Assembly: GCA_024704765.1 (NCBI GenBank)
Contig: JAKMXF010000016.1
Location: 34,292-98,291 of the forward strand
Direction of reading: 5' to 3'
Origin: Oopsacas minuta
Lineage: Eukaryota; Porifera; Hexactinellida; Lyssacinosida; Leucopsacidae
DNA length: 64,000 nucleotides
Made by a program: the position numbers and the translations under genes. The notes beneath the pieces were generated by a model that saw only the letters and a program-made list of their open reading frames with translations, was not told the DNA's origin and ran no database searches. Below, one piece after another: positions 45,956 to 59,478 of the stretch; position 1 is the stretch's first letter, and the number at the start of each line of letters is the position of its first letter.

Positions 45956-48720
45956 CTACAAACCAGCACAAATCTTTACAATTTCATGCCACATACACTC
46001 CAATTGCAACTGAAAATCCTCCTGCCATAGAGTTGTCCAAGCTCCTTCCAGGTTATTAGCCATCCAATTCATTAATACATCAATGGCATCATCAATCGAC
46101 TCTCCTAACGGTTTTTTGCATAAAATCATTGGAATATATTTTAAACTGTTTCGTGAGAGCTATTACAATCGCCCTTAATATTAAACTTTTATCTTTTTCA
46201 ATGCTGCAACGGATTTCTCGAGTATTTCCTCCATTCTTCTGCTAGAACTTTGTTATCTTCTGATTCTTGGATTAATTCTTCCCAATTCAAGCTTTGAGGA
46301 ATCTCTCTCATATATTCCAATATTACCTGAAAACAACGTATACATTATGCTTCGGTTAATCTGGCCTCAATGTGACCCTATTAAGCCGAGTCTACGGTAT
46401 TAATATAAGCAACACTATCAAAAATACATTAGCAATTTATACTGACGTATAGTCGGACGCTAATTATAAGAAAATATTTATACATCTTACCTGTGTATTG
46501 TTTATGCTCACGCAACTGTTCTCGTTGAGCTCAAAGATTGCTTGAGATTTCTTATCCTTCTTGTCCAGATCACCTATCATAATCTTAATCATCTGGGAAC
46601 TGTAGAATTTACCAATATCACAGATCATTTTCATAACCTTTGCTATAGAAAATAGAATTACAGTAAGTAATCTGTTGAAATATGTTTCCCATGAATAGAG
46701 AGCTAGAATGATATCCAATTAGTTACCTATAATGCGTGATCCCTCTTCTTCATGATTCCAGCTCAATTGTCTATTGAACTGATAGCACTGCTCAAAGCAA
46801 ATCGCGATATCAATAGCAGATGACGTAACTTAAATTCTGTTGTTGTCTTGTATTATTACTTCACGCGTATCAATCTCTCTTGCTCGTTTCACAGTTCCTA
46901 GATAGTATTATTTATGTAATGGGATCGATGGAGCCAGCAAACTCCCACAAAGAGAACACGGATATGTCAAAATCAACGCTTATCTGAAATTGTGCAAATA
47001 TGCTGCAAATCCATCAAAGTAACATATATTTTCATCGGTTATATCAAACTCTGCTTATATAGGAGTATTTATCGCTTTCCCCCTGAGCTTCGATAAAACT
47101 GAAATTTGAATGGATTGGCAGATATTCAAGTACATGTACAATCTCACCTATAGAAATATTTCTGGCTGCATCCATCCAACTGAGTACATAAGGCTTAAAC
47201 CAGACTTGATAATCCTCAAAGATGTATTTCTTTGCTTTCATTACTTCATTGATAATGTGCTCTTTGAATTGACAAATATCTTTAACATGCTCGTGTAACT
47301 AATGGATCAGGAAGCTGAATTTACAATACAATTACATAGACCTTAATAAATATCAGATTTACTGACCTTTAGTATTAGAATAGCTAAAGTGAATTGCTTC
47401 CTTGTATTCTCTTCAGTCATCTTCTTGTCTTCTTTAGAGATTTGCTCAAAGTATCCTTTGAAAGTAGATGAACTGAGCAGACCAGAAACTTCTTGAGAAA
47501 CAATTCCATCCAGAATCTGATATGTAATATCGAAGTAACTTATTCCAGTCTGTTCAAAAGCATGAAGAGGAGAATATAGTATTTACAAACCGTCGTAGGT
47601 AAATTGATAGTGGTAAGGAAAGATTGGAAGTTGTTAAGTAAGGTTAGAAATGGTCAAGCCTGCCCCATAGAGTTGTACAGGTGAAGGCACAAAGTAGCAA
47701 GGCATTTCCCTAGCGTTCCCGGCCCGTTCCACAGGCCTTGAGTTACATGAAATCACACAGTACGCCTGTATCAAGACAATTATCCAATAACTAACCTGTG
47801 GATACAACAAATGTATTGTAATTAAATCCTGTGCTACCTCAGCACATAGATTAGTTAGTGTAGTAATCCTGATAGTATGAGTTGATTCATCAACTGTTGT
47901 AGTTAACTGTAAAGGCTGTGAATTAGCATTAAGGACTTGATATCAGCTGTGTATGTCTTCCTTTAAGTTTGGCTCAATTTCAAGGTCCAATTCTAAGTTT
48001 GTATCAACTCTCTCTAAATGAATTATTAAATTAATAAGCTGCAGCAAGTACTTGTTATATAATGTACAAATAGAGAGATTTCCTGTATGCTTTGCACGTA
48101 CTAATAACTGTACTGAGTATAGACACAGCATTGAAATCACTAGACATAGTATTCCTTATATTTTCCGTAAACGGTGCAGAGCCAAAATTTAATAGATTTT
48201 ACCATCAGGTGTGCACTGAGTAGCAGGGCTTAGATTTGACTCAATGCGATATTTTTACAATACATTTTCCCATTGAAGTTGTATTAACTTATCGAATTTT
48301 CCAAATTCCATTAGGTGTTTAAATCTATAGAAAAAATTTCTGTATAATTTTCCGCATATTTTGCAATACAAATCAAAAATTGAAATTTCCATAACTTTGT
48401 ATTATAATTATTTACCTATTTTTTTGAGGAAATTAACGTTGTAGTAATAGTTTGTATAACTTCTTTGAGTATGAATTGTCCTGTGTTAGAGTTTGGAGGG
48501 AATAATATTCTACTCTGCTTCAAGAGAGATATTTCATGATTAAAGATTTCTTCAATATTCTCTACTACTCCTTAGTTACGTCATCAGTTAATGATGTGTG
48601 TTGTGTCTCCCAATTTGTAATTATTTCTTCAAGATATCCTATATGCAGGAATAATGCACTGTTTGATATAGGAATATAATGATTCGCATTGTTTTCTTTA
48701 TAGAGATCCCAAGGTATTTA
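45956..48720 (-). CDS. Munc13/BAIAP3-like (MUN domain) gene, partial and broken
   Basis: Minus-strand exons with splice signals: 47906-47796, 47549-47367, 47298-47148 (KKYIFEDYQVWFKPYVLSWM), 46642-46491 (AKVMKMICDIGKFYSSQM to NENSCVSINNTQ), about 46330-46205 (YMREIPQSLNWEELI), and a last piece ending at 45956 (ESIDDAIDVLMNWMANNL, then WHEIVKICAGL). The order fits the MUN helical domain of vesicle-priming proteins, closest in style to BAIAP3/UNC13D. Pieces at 48440-48720 (HYIPISNSALFLHIGYLEEI) extend it upstream but shift frame. C1 and C2 domains were not seen. Some frames break, so it may be decayed or error-containing. Confidence 0.6.
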
Positions 48721-49351
48721 TGGATACAACTGTTCTCATCGATAGATATCTTTCAACAAATCACAATTGTAGTCCATCCTACTCATTGAGAAATATCAAA
48801 ACAGAAGAGATGAAGAAATGAATTCACAAGTTTGTGAACAGCTGTTTTCTTCACTTCGAAGAATTGCTACTCAGATCGATTACATGCGTCTTAAATATGT
48901 ATTTTACACCACAAGATATTTCCTATACACTCTGATTCTGAGGGTTTACCCTTCCTGGAGGCTGTTGAGGTGGTGAAATCTAAAACATGATGGTACTTAG
49001 ATTGGAAGGAAATTAACAATAAATTACAAGATAAATTGCTTTGTAGCCGTGTGATAGTAAGTAAAAAAGTGGCAAGTCATATCAAGGAAGTAATAGAAAT
49101 GTCATGGCAGAAATATCCATGGTTATGGTTATACAAGGTAGTTGTTCTGTCATACAACACAGCACTAATGTATTTCACATCTTCAATGTCACAAGTTTGG
49201 GATGAAGGAAATATTATTCTATAGTTTGATATTAATAGTAATTTCTATCTATGACACACTTCAAAAGTCATTGCTTTATTACTAGAAAGCAATAAACCCA
49301 AAACATTATGCATTCCATAAGTTATTGTATTAGAGTGTATGTGTGTGCTTA

Positions 49352-49579
49352 CTAAATGGGATAATTAGTACAATACTGATATACGATGTATTCTGGTAAC
49401 GAAGATCCATGAGGGCTACATTGAGGACAGGAAAAGTACTCAACATCATTGGTGTCATCGATTAGTCCTACACATGGTTTAGGTAACCACTGGTGACATT
49501 TCGAACACTCAATCATGTTACTAGGCGCAAATTCTGGCAGGTTACAGAGACCATTGACTGACAGAAGGTATGCCCACAC
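49352..49579 (-). CDS. PHD-finger-like small ORF
   Basis: Reads MIECSKCHQWLPKPCVGLID then YFSCPQCSP: two CxxC pairs, a Trp and a middle Cys as in PHD fingers. The usual His after W-F is replaced (WLPKPC). Such fingers bind histone tails, and also occur in retroelements. No neighbouring exon was tied to it. Confidence 0.5.
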   Translation of the reverse strand: MWAYLLSVNGLCNLPEFAPSNMIECSKCHQWLPKPCVGLIDDTNDVEYFSCPQCSPHGSSLPEYIVYQYCTNYPI

Positions 49580-49599
49580 GTATGATCAATATCCAATTC

Positions 49600-50715
49600 A
49601 TTCAAATATCAGAATATGCCAATGAATGAAATAGAGGAATGTAAGTTACAACTATGAATTACATCATGTAATACTCGAGTATTGAATTAAATTAATAGAT
49701 TTATTAACGCTTACGAATAGTTATAATAATTAGCCAAATAAATCCAATAAAAATACAAAAATTCGTATTAGTGGATAGAAATAACCAGAGGGGGATCTGT
49801 TGCGTGAGATTTAAACTCATATATTGTAAAGGATCAGTAGCGTGCGATATTTACTAAAAATCGTAAAATATTCCAAACAGCACAAAAAGTCAATATTTAA
49901 CAAATTTTATTTACATTTAATGACAAAGCTAAAGTATTTCTGAAAATTAAACTCTGAAATTCATGAAAACATAGTTTTGAGAAAATCGAAGAAATATAAT
50001 AAAGTAAAGGATTTTGCAGAAATTATTGAAGGTTTAGGAGTGATTATTTCCAGTAATCTTAGACACCCAATGTGGGAAGTATTGTCACATTTTGGTAAAT
50101 GTTAAGTTCCCATATTTGTAAAATATATTCACCTACATGTATATTGAATTAATACGAAAATGATAGTTTAATACATACATTTTCTATTATTTTCTAAAAC
50201 ACACTAAAAGTTCAATTTTGTTGAGATGGGATCCTTCTGTTCCTGCTTTAGAGGTACTGAGAGGACGGTTGAAGAAGAATCGCTAATATACTCTTGTGCG
50301 AGGCAACCCTCGTACCATGTAGACGATACCCTTATGGGCGTCGCGGATGCTTTACTTCATATAAGACGCTGAATGAGGCCACAATACACTGTAAAGTGCA
50401 TGGGCCTCCACCGGCTGAGAATTTCCCTAATATTCTGTATTATATTTAGCCTATATGTTTTAGTGTTTTAGCTTTTTAGTAACTATAGATTTTAGCATAT
50501 TATCTGTACCTTCGAAACTTGTATATTGTTTCAATTATCTTTTCAACATTTGATAACATAACTCAGCATGAGATAATAATAGAGGTTATAGGGCATATAT
50601 AAGAGTTGGGATAATAATTCAATATTTTTGTTGTGTTTCTTCACGGCTGGAGGAGTCATCAGTTAAGTTGCCATTCGCTTAAGACACCACACAATTTTGA
50701 TTGATTAAAAAATTA
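49600..50715. other. Intergenic, no gene seen
   Basis: AT-rich. Short frames only. Confidence 0.5.
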
Positions 50716-51279
50716 TCAAACAAAAGGTGTTCTTTTGGCATTCTTTCCCTTCTTTGATGCCTTCTTATCAGTTACCTTGTTGTTATGCTGTATTTGACGT
50801 ACCAGTGTTGTGAAACACTCTATCCACATTGAAATGAAATTAAGCTGATGTTTCTATGTATTACCCCCACAGCATGGAGGCGATTGTCTCTCCCTCGTTA
50901 GAGGAGATCCTCCTAGATTCGGACAGATCTATCTTGTTGCCTACAACCAAGAATGGGATGGATAGATTCACTTATCTCTTGATGTCTTTTTGTATTTCCC
51001 TGATTTCCTGCAGATTGAATCTATCTATGACAGAGAACACCAACAGATAGCCGTCACATTGATGGTAGAACTCTTCCCGAATAATTCCACACTCATCAGT
51101 TCCTGCTGTATCCAGGATCTGTAAGATGTATAAACTGTCCTTCACTCTAGCCGGAGCCTCGTATACCTCCTCTATCGTAGGAGTATATCCACACACGAAT
51201 TCAGTAAAATGAGACATGTCTTACCAACAGCACCTACTCCTAACATGAGGATTTTGATCTGTTCCCTCTTCATTTTCAT
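50716..51279 (-). pseudogene. Ras-like small GTPase, intronless and broken
   Basis: From ATG at 51279: P-loop GVGAVGKT, effector-type PTIEEVY, DTAGTDE (Thr where Ras has Gln61), NKID, and YIETSA. The tail LVRQIQHNNKVTDKKASKKG is polybasic and lacks a CAAX box. All five G motifs occur in order. Breaks: a one-base loss at a T run just after the P-loop, TAA before VNLSIPFLVVG, TAA before YIETSA, and a shift before the tail. Absence of introns suggests a decayed retrocopy, though intronless Ras-like genes exist. Confidence 0.8.
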
Positions 51280-51299
51280 TCACTATTCTGTTGAATAAT

Positions 51300-51990
51300 T
51301 ATATTATTTAGCAACACTCATTTATAACTTTTCTAGGATTTAAACCATTACAAAATGCTGCAGTCAATAAACTAGAAATTTCCTTTCGTTTTGATTAAAC
51401 AATACAAATACTCTTTCAAGTCAATTGAAGGATAATATTCGTAGTATCAATCTAGATATAACATTCATTTATTTTAGCAAACCATCAAACATATTTTCAA
51501 AATTTTCAAAATTTTGTTATTTAGTAAGCCATAACATTAAATTTCGAATTTTGTATAAGAATAACCTTACTCAGTTTGACAGTGCCAAATACTCGATTTG
51601 GACAAAGAACCACAATAATAGCTATCCCAATAAGGATTAAGAATGAAAGAAGAATAGTTGTATCTTGGAGAGGTGTCTAAAGGGGTCTGTTCAGGTGTCT
51701 ATAGGCAAAATTAAATAAATCGACCCTTGCTAGCGTAGCAACTAGATGTGACATAGGAATTTGAAAATAGCTACATACGTAGTTAATACAACAATTAACT
51801 TGAGTGAATGACTTATTAATTAATGACACATTCAATGATTAGATACAGCAAGCCTTATGAATAATAATTATATATTAATTAGTTTCGAAGTAATTTCGTG
51901 TATTAAGTAATGCGAGAAATATGGAAATTTAAAGAAAACAAATTACTACAAAGTTATAACTTCAATTTTAGGAATGTGTATTATATAACT
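51300..51990. other. Intergenic, no gene seen
   Basis: AT-rich sequence with short frames and no domain signal. Confidence 0.5.
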
Positions 51991-51993
51991 CAC

Positions 51994-52775
51994 ATTTCCG
52001 ATAGAAGATATCAGTAAAGATTCTGGGATAATTGGGGAGCATAGTAACTGTTGTTGTTGTTGATCCCATTCAATAGCTTCTAAAGCCCATTCAAAATAGT
52101 TTGCGCTGTTTTTGGGATCCCACAAAAATATTTGGGAATCCGAAAAAGACAAGGGAGAGCTATTAGCGGTTTGATATTCAGTTTTAACCGTGTGTGTGGG
52201 AGAAGGGATACAATCTGAAACTAACATAGCATTCTCGCCTTTATATATATGGCGTTGGCCAATGCTTATTCCTTCTGTCCAGTCGATCTCATCACTATTT
52301 GATCCGGCTTCTAGTACTGAAGATTGTCGTGGAAACCAAACAGAAGGATAGGAACTAACAGAATGGTTCACTCCAGTATCTACATGTGGTTCTGGTAACT
52401 TACTAGCAACAACGATATTAGGAATGTGTTGAATATTTGAAGGAGAATCCTCTATTATTGAACTATGTGTAAGTGATGGTAATGAATTCTTAGTGATCAG
52501 ATCAGTTGTATTTCTAGAACCAACTGAAACTGAATTTAAAGATGGTGTTTGAAAATCTCTAGGATCAATTAGATATCTATCTCTCAATTCAATGCTAACG
52601 ATCGGTACACAAATATTTACATCTGTGTCTGTGTCTGTCTGTATCTTGGTCATTCTCATTGTGAGAACAGAGAGCAAGTACACGTATAACCTGGGTTCTC
52701 CTAGTTTATGATTCGGGTAGGATTCGTGACTACTAGATCCCTGTACTTCTGATGGCATACTGCTTTTATCGCTCA
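51994..52775 (-). CDS. Internal exon of an unknown Ser/Gln-rich protein
   Basis: An open 782-nt stretch is bounded by an acceptor (ttctatag, 52776) and a GTGAGT donor (51993). The encoded 260 residues are low-complexity, Ser/Pro/Thr-rich, with EAIEWDQQQQQLL near the end and DSQIFLWDPKNS before it. No domain recogn. The length and matching splice signals favour a real exon, possibly of a regulatory protein. Flanking exons were not identified. Confidence 0.5.
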
Positions 52776-53657
52776 CTATAGAATATGGAAATGTAGGTAT
52801 ACATGTAAATCAGGAGAAATAGAGAGAAGATTATAGCAGTACATTAGCAAATTGATGGGAAGTAGATACAAGAATGTCTTGCCTACTATGGCGTAACCTC
52901 TACAAACGGCCCAAAATACTACTCAGCTCCCCATTCTTGCTAAATTCCACAGTTCATTTGTATGGGACGAGGTACCATGAATTCGCTCTATATATTTCTC
53001 TCCGTTTCCACGTTTGTGGAGGTTTCACTGCAATAGGAGGGAAAATTTGCTTTCGGGAGGTTTTTGGAAGACAACAATCAACATAAACACGAAAAGGCGA
53101 GACAATTGGCATAGTTACATCAATTGTATCATGGTTTGTGCGAAGGAAAATTAAAAAAAAGAACTGTAGAGGATAAATACATGTGGAATGGAATTGAGTT
53201 GAGGTACATGCATTTGTTCGGATTATATGATTGTCATGAGTCAGAATTTTCTGAATTGTAACAAGTTCGAATCGATTTTGGTCTATTGAAACAAGTACGA
53301 GTCGATTTCCGACTGTTGTCACAAGTCAGAATGGATTTTCTGACTGTTGTCAAAGTTTTACAACAAAAAATCCATGATCCGCCATTCTGCAGACTTTACT
53401 AACAATTAGTCCAATAAAAGTCCATCCAAACACAAAATTACCATGAAGTTCACATCCCGCCCCTAGGTAGCTTAATAACGAGTAATGGCTGGATATAATA
53501 CTATGGGTAGTAGTTATATTTGGAGTAACTAATTAGTATTAAGCTTTCTATCTACAACTTTAACTACAAATCTACAATATAACAAGTACTGCTACAAAAG
53601 AAACACCAAAGCAGAAGTATGATACTAATTATAGGTTACTGATAACTATCAAAACAG

Positions 53658-54350
53658 TTAGACAACTGGATATTGTTTCCTTATTTCCATGATAAGGTTG
53701 GAGAAACTACCTCGTCCATATTCTTTCTGCCAACAAACTTCAGATAAGTGAGTATCTAAAAGTATGGGGTTAGTAGTCATGCAATTCCTCAGCCGTTTCT
53801 TCGCACCACCCCATATACTCTCAGCTGTTTGTGTATGTACGCCTGTAGTAGGGTCAACAAAATTGAAACTATGGTTGACGGTGAGATGCTGAAACTTGCA
53901 GCAGGGATAGAATTATACGAAGCCCATTCGTCAGAAAGTATGGTAGTGCCCGGAAGAATATATCTCTGGATGAGAGGGATTGATGTTGCAGCCAACCTGT
54001 CTTGAACAGGTGTCATAAAGGTATCCTTTGTTTCTCTATCTATCCCTCCAAATACACATTGACCTGATAGCATACGACCTCTTGAATACTTTCGATGTCC
54101 AAACTTTGATTCATCTATTTCTACAATATGCCCAGGCCCTCCAATTGGTTGAGGATTGACTAAAAATTCTTCAACACATAGGTCTCTGAGGGAGTTCTAC
54201 CAGTCTGTTATAGTAGGCTCTCCCCACCCAGATTCTTGTTGATTCGAAATGACTGATAAATTCTGTAAAGAAGCCTCTATCTTTACGATCACAATTATTC
54301 CTATGATAGAAATTGAGTATATTCGGCCAGTTTAGTACCCCTTTTACTTT
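53658..54350 (-). mobile_element. Merlin (IS1016-like) transposase, broken
   Basis: Minus-strand order: VEIDESKFGHRKY (first catalytic Asp region), GQCVFGGIDRETKDTF, YILPGTTILSDEWASYNSI (second Asp), then after a frame shift LTVNHSFNFVDP and QTAESIWGGAKKRL (the Glu). This is the ISXO2-like DDE fold of Merlin elements. A TAG upstream and a one-base shift near 53890 break it. Terminal repeats were not located. Confidence 0.85.
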
Positions 54351-55696
54351 CTAGTACTTGACATACAGAAAAATCATAGTTTGACCCTGAATCTGTGTAA
54401 GTACTCCAAAATGGTGTTCAAATGGATTATTTTGCATAAAAGATGATAATACATAAGAGAATCCACATTCTCCAGTCATATATTCTACAAGTTTTGGTAG
54501 AGCAATGCTTGAAACTATCTTGTACAGAAAATAACTCTTGTTGTCAGATGGACGATGCTAATTACATCAACCATATTCCAAACTTCTCATTCTTGGGGGA
54601 TCTCCACGTCACATTATTTAGTGTTTATGTCATCGAAACTATAGACGATGAATTTCCTCTGCTCTTCTTTTGTAGGAGGACTACCCTACAGTACCAGTGA
54701 TGATGAGTTCATTTTTCATTTTTTCGTTTTGTAATTAACGCAATACATTTTATATACAGCTGATTTTAACTGTAATTTTCGCAGCTAACTTCTACCTCTA
54801 ATTATTTCTTAATCCTTCATGCAGTTCTGTAGTTATGAATATTCAAGTTCTCGAATCAATCATAATTCCATCTTTAATCGCCTATTTATTCACAAAATAT
54901 ATTTAGAAAATATGAAAACAATTATTATTTCGATAAGGACATATAAATAATATCCTGGTTTATCATCCCCGCCCATTTAATCTCCCTCCTCGGCAATTTT
55001 ATTATTTTATTACATATCTTCATTTAATACTTATAATCGCAGATGAACATCTTCGAAACAAGCTAATTATTTAACACTAGCGCCCTTCGCTTGCTAGGTC
55101 GCTGAGCAGTGTGGCTAATCATGTGATTTTTCGAAAATCCAAAAAAGGTGGCAATGGCATCATAATTTTGTCAGGCGTGAATTTTCGTCCAAGACTCAAA
55201 CCTGTCCGAGTCAGGCCCAAATACCCCTCGCTGCATGGCACATTCACCAGAATTTCATTTTACATTTAAAGCATAGAAAGATAGTTTGAGTGTTTTATGT
55301 GAACTGCGAATTATAATTCTCTCATATAATTGTACAATAATTCAGATTATAGAGAGGAAGTGAATATTAGTTTCCCATATACAGTGTAAGCTTAATACGA
55401 ACACCAACGTACCGTCCGTATGGATAAAATTTATTCGCCTTTCCAGAGTTCATAAATCGGAGTAATATCCATTGAGTACGATTGTAGGGACCTGATTATG
55501 TACGAATATTCTTAGTCTAATAAGAAATTCGTATTAACGAGATAGTTTAAATAAATTAGTAAAATGACGCTAAGCAAAAAATAAAAATAAAAATAAAATG
55601 TCGCCCCCGCTGCTATTCTATTTCGCAGAAAAAGATGGATGAGAAACAAGTAATGTATTCTACATGGCCTTATGTATAATTATTGTTAATATATTC
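54351..55696. other. Intergenic with repeat pieces
   Basis: About 55150-55240 resembles an inverted segment near 59080-59150. About 55385-55545 looks like a MITE with cagtgtaagcttaatacgaa and attcgtattaacgag ends. No gene seen. Confidence 0.45.
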
Positions 55697-55716
55697 TTAA
55701 GAATAGACAATACTAA

Positions 55717-57786
55717 CCTGTGTACTGATAAGCTGCAGTTTATAAGAGTCAACCTCTGATTGAAGATTAAGTATTTTCTTTTGAGATTCTTCCAGAAGAT
55801 TCTGGAACCTTCCTTCTAGCTCCTTATCTCGTTGTAATCTTAATCTGCTATCTTCTCTGTTCCTACCCCTCTCTCCTTTCTCTCGCATCTGTATACTTTG
55901 ATCGAAATTTATGTAGAACTTTGATCAAATTTTCTTATGTCGAACTTTGACCGAATGATGAAAAAGGCAAATTTTGATCAAAGTTCTACTAAAATGTCTC
56001 CAGTCGAACTTTGATCGAAAAATTGTAGAACTTTGATCGAAAAATGGAGAAAATACAACAAAAAAATCCAACGATACGCCATTTTACAAAGATTACTAAT
56101 AATCAATCCAACATAACTCCATCCAATCATAAAATTAGCATACATCTCACAATAACTTTATATTTCATTAGTTAGAAAGAGTACCATTGTGAGGGGATTA
56201 GGGATTTATTTCGCTACCTTATGGCTCTGGGAGTATTTATTCGTGTTCGTTATTAGCTACTAAAGGACGGGAGTGTGGAATTTATGCTAATTTTATGATT
56301 GAATGGAGTTTTTGGATTGATTATTATTAATCTTCGCAAAATGGCGTATCGTTGGATTTTTTGTTGTATTTCTCCATTATCGATCAAAGTTCTACAATTT
56401 TTCGATCAAAGTTTGACTGGAGACATTTTAGTAGAACTTTGATCAAAATTCGCCTTCTTCATCATTCGATCAAAGTTCAACATAAGAAAATTGATCAAAG
56501 TCCTACATAAAATTCGATTCAAATATACACATCCTTTCTCTCTCAGGAGAGCAGAGTTCTTCTCTTTCAATTCTCTCACTTTATCTTCCCACTTATTTTT
56601 ATCAGCTAATTTATCCTGTAGCTCATTCGTAGCTGAGGTATACTCTTTGATAAGTTTGGCTACTTCTTTCTTCAATGAGCCATTCTCTTTATCAACAGTT
56701 ACGTTCAATTGATAAAGATTCTCGTGATTATTCTTCCAGGCCCTCACTTCCCCTAATTTTGTTTGTATCTCTTCTCTCAGTTTTACATTTGCCAGTTCAG
56801 TTTTCATATTTAAGATTAAGGCATCTATCTGTCCCTTTTGCTCCAATTCCTCTCGTGACTTTCTAAAGTTATATCTAATGAACCATGGATAAATATTCTA
56901 TAATCACTCGGTTTGAAGGATCATACCTGTTGTTACTGATGGCTTTATTCTAGGAGGGAGAGGGTGCTCCTGTGGAGGAGAATTTAAGGCAACTGATACT
57001 CTCTCTTCATGTCTCGATAGTGTACTCTTGAATACAGGAGGAGATTCACCCGGGCTTGATAGGTACTTTTCTTCTCTGAATTCTGAAAATTGAAAGTAAA
57101 TGAAAATTAATCACATAACAGCTGACTATAAGAATTGTATTATTTCATTTATGATAATTTCTCCTGAATTAATCACCGCTAATACTCACTAATCAACCAA
57201 ATAAAGCTCTAATTAAATACCAGATGTTTGAAACTATGATTACGAATTCACCTAAAAGGTGTGAATATCTACACATTAGAAAATATACATGGCAAATATT
57301 GGATGAGAATTTATCAAGGTGTGAACATGAATAGGAAACATAGGGGCCGAACGAGTATAATTCCCAAGGGAGTGGGAGCATTATGTAATTGTGTGGCTAA
57401 TAATTCTCTTGATAAAAGCAAACAATATACTATATACAATTATACATTAATTTTGACTATGATTAATAGGGTCACATCGGGATCACACATTTATACCCGT
57501 TTTAGTGGAGCTATTCAATACACTAAAGTGATTATAAGGAAATCACGAGGGGGACAGCCCCCTGTGCCTAGTTTGTCCCCTCTCCCGTGCCGAGTTTTGC
57601 AGCAGCAGGTGCTCCATAACCAGCTTCTGTACCTTCAGTGACGGAAGGTCAGAACTGTTGGAAGCAGTACCGGAGGCCCTTGATTTGGGTGTGGTGTAGG
57701 GTTGGGAGGGAGACCCAGGAGTATCTGAGTCTGAACATTTGCGTTTACGAGTTGATGGGAAAATAGTGTTGCTAGGGGTGGGGTAA
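55717..57786 (-). CDS. Coiled-coil protein gene interrupted by a foldback element
   Basis: Minus-strand exons: about 57786-57570 (TRKRKCSDSDTPGSPSQPYT, VQKLVMEHLLLQNSARER), 57082-56927 (Ser/Pro-rich), 56862 to about 56530 (long coiled coil, KSREELEQKGQIDALILN to NSALLREKG) and 55888-55717 (MREKGERGRNREDSRLRL, LEESQKKILNLQSEVDS). The last two are separated only by a 625-bp foldback. Splicing across it could not be resolved. The parent protein is not identified; a cytoskeletal or centrosomal role would be a guess. The 57570 exon may belong to another transcript. Confidence 0.55.
55897..56522. repeat. Foldback element with ~250-bp inverted arms
   Basis: The arms repeat gtagaactttgatcaaa words and continue as acaaaaaaatccaacgata against tatcgttggattttttgttg. 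The centre (gaggggattagggattta) belongs to the family at 20880, 40480 and 53345. TATA lies at both outer ends, a possible target duplication. Confidence 0.85.
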
Positions 57787-57869
57787 CATCATGTGATGAT
57801 TTGAAAGCGTGGTGAAACGACAGTGAAAATTATATAGGAATTAGACAACAATAAATACATCTATATTTG

Positions 57870-58395
57870 TAAATCTCAATTGTTGTTTGTTTGTTTGTTT
57901 ATTGTTTGTTTGTTTGTTTGTTTGTTTGTTTGTTTATTTGTTTGTTTATTGTCTGTTTGTTTGTCCGTTGTCAAGACAAGGATTTACGGTATGCAATTTT
58001 TAAATTGTCGCATAATTATGTATTTGTTGTGTTGAATTCAAAGAAGTAAATAAAATTCAATAAAACTTCACTAAATATAGCGAACATGATGAATCCGATT
58101 TTCACACTTTTGGATTAATCATATATAAATTTATTGTTGTTTTTATGAAAATAAAGTAAACAAATTAGCCAAATCTCAAAATTTGGGTAGATACGTCCCT
58201 CAACGGCTAAAAAGGGGCTTGATCATAAAAATACTTCAATAACATATATGTCATATCCGTATGTTTGTGAATTACATTGTGTTAAATATATCTATATTAA
58301 AATACTCAAACGGGCCGTCATTTGGAGAAAAATGGATACCGTGAGGCGCAATGCATCGAGTTCATCGCGAAGCGACGAGCTAAAGGCTCCTATAT
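57870..58395 (+). repeat. GTTT-microsatellite repeat with GC-rich tail, copy
   Basis: Same order as 13190-13540: (GTTT)n, gtccgttgtcaagacaagg, agtaaacaaattagcc, and the hairpin tail at 58342-58392. It holds the uninterrupted version of the Tc1-type insertion site of 26980. Confidence 0.8.
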
Positions 58396-59478
58396 AAATT
58401 TGACACACATGCACATATAATTAATATATGTTATAGTCAGAGGGGCCGGATGGATTACGGATTGGATTATGATTTGGAGTCATCCGCCCCTCTGACTATA
58501 GTGGGGTATCTCTAATTGTACAGATTCCCTAATCATCCACCTGCCAAAATATGAGTACTATGTGTACAATACAGTAAGTTTAAGAAATTTGTTACCCTAC
58601 TTAGAATTCAGAATATTCACACAAAAAAATATTTGAAATAGTCATAAACTGAATATTTGCATGAGTATTGAGTTTTCATTATACAAAACTCTGAGTCAAG
58701 TAAAGCACAGTCAAACCCGACTTTCCTAACTCTGTATAGTTCTTTCTAATGAATTTTACTATTACAGTAATACTCCATGTAATTCAGCTACAAAGGTGTA
58801 AACAAAGTTGATAATATAGGAAAATAGAAATGGAATTTCTTGGTCTAGCGTGGAGGTATTAAATATGACTTTAGTAATATTTTATGAATCAAACTAATTT
58901 CCCCTGACACTTAACAAAATTCAATTATTCTACATCTTATGGGCCGACACCAGCTGTCCAATACAAAATATGTGAAAGCATAAGAAGAAATAAAATATAC
59001 TCTATACATGTATGTATGCCCAGAATTGATTATAGAAACTGGAAGGCCCCAGGACGGATTTTCTGAACACAGATGTATATTGACCCGGCACGGACAAGTC
59101 CGATTCTTGGATTAAAATTCACACCTAAGACGGAAGTATGATAAATCACATGATTGGGCAATGTCAGCCAATATAGGTGTTAGATAGTGGGAATTAAAAC
59201 CACAGGTACCCGATAGTGATAATGAAATACTGCCCGACCTCATGCTTAGATGGATTCATCTGCCGAAACAGCAATATATTAATAGTGGGCTGAAAGATAG
59301 CCAGAAGCGGCACAAGGGAGGGCCAGGGGCATGCGCCCCACCTCATTAAGGTAAGCATGCCCCAGCTTAATAACCTGTACCCCAACTGTGACGTAATTGT
59401 GCCCTACCAGTAACGGCTGGCTAACTCCGCAACTGAGGATAGTTCACACGATAATTGTTAGTATACGTAAGTCTGTAC
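58396..59478. other. Intergenic, no gene seen
   Basis: Contains short inverted words (cagaggggccggatgg / agtcatccgcccctctg near 58438-58496) and repeat fragments. No gene. Confidence 0.45.
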
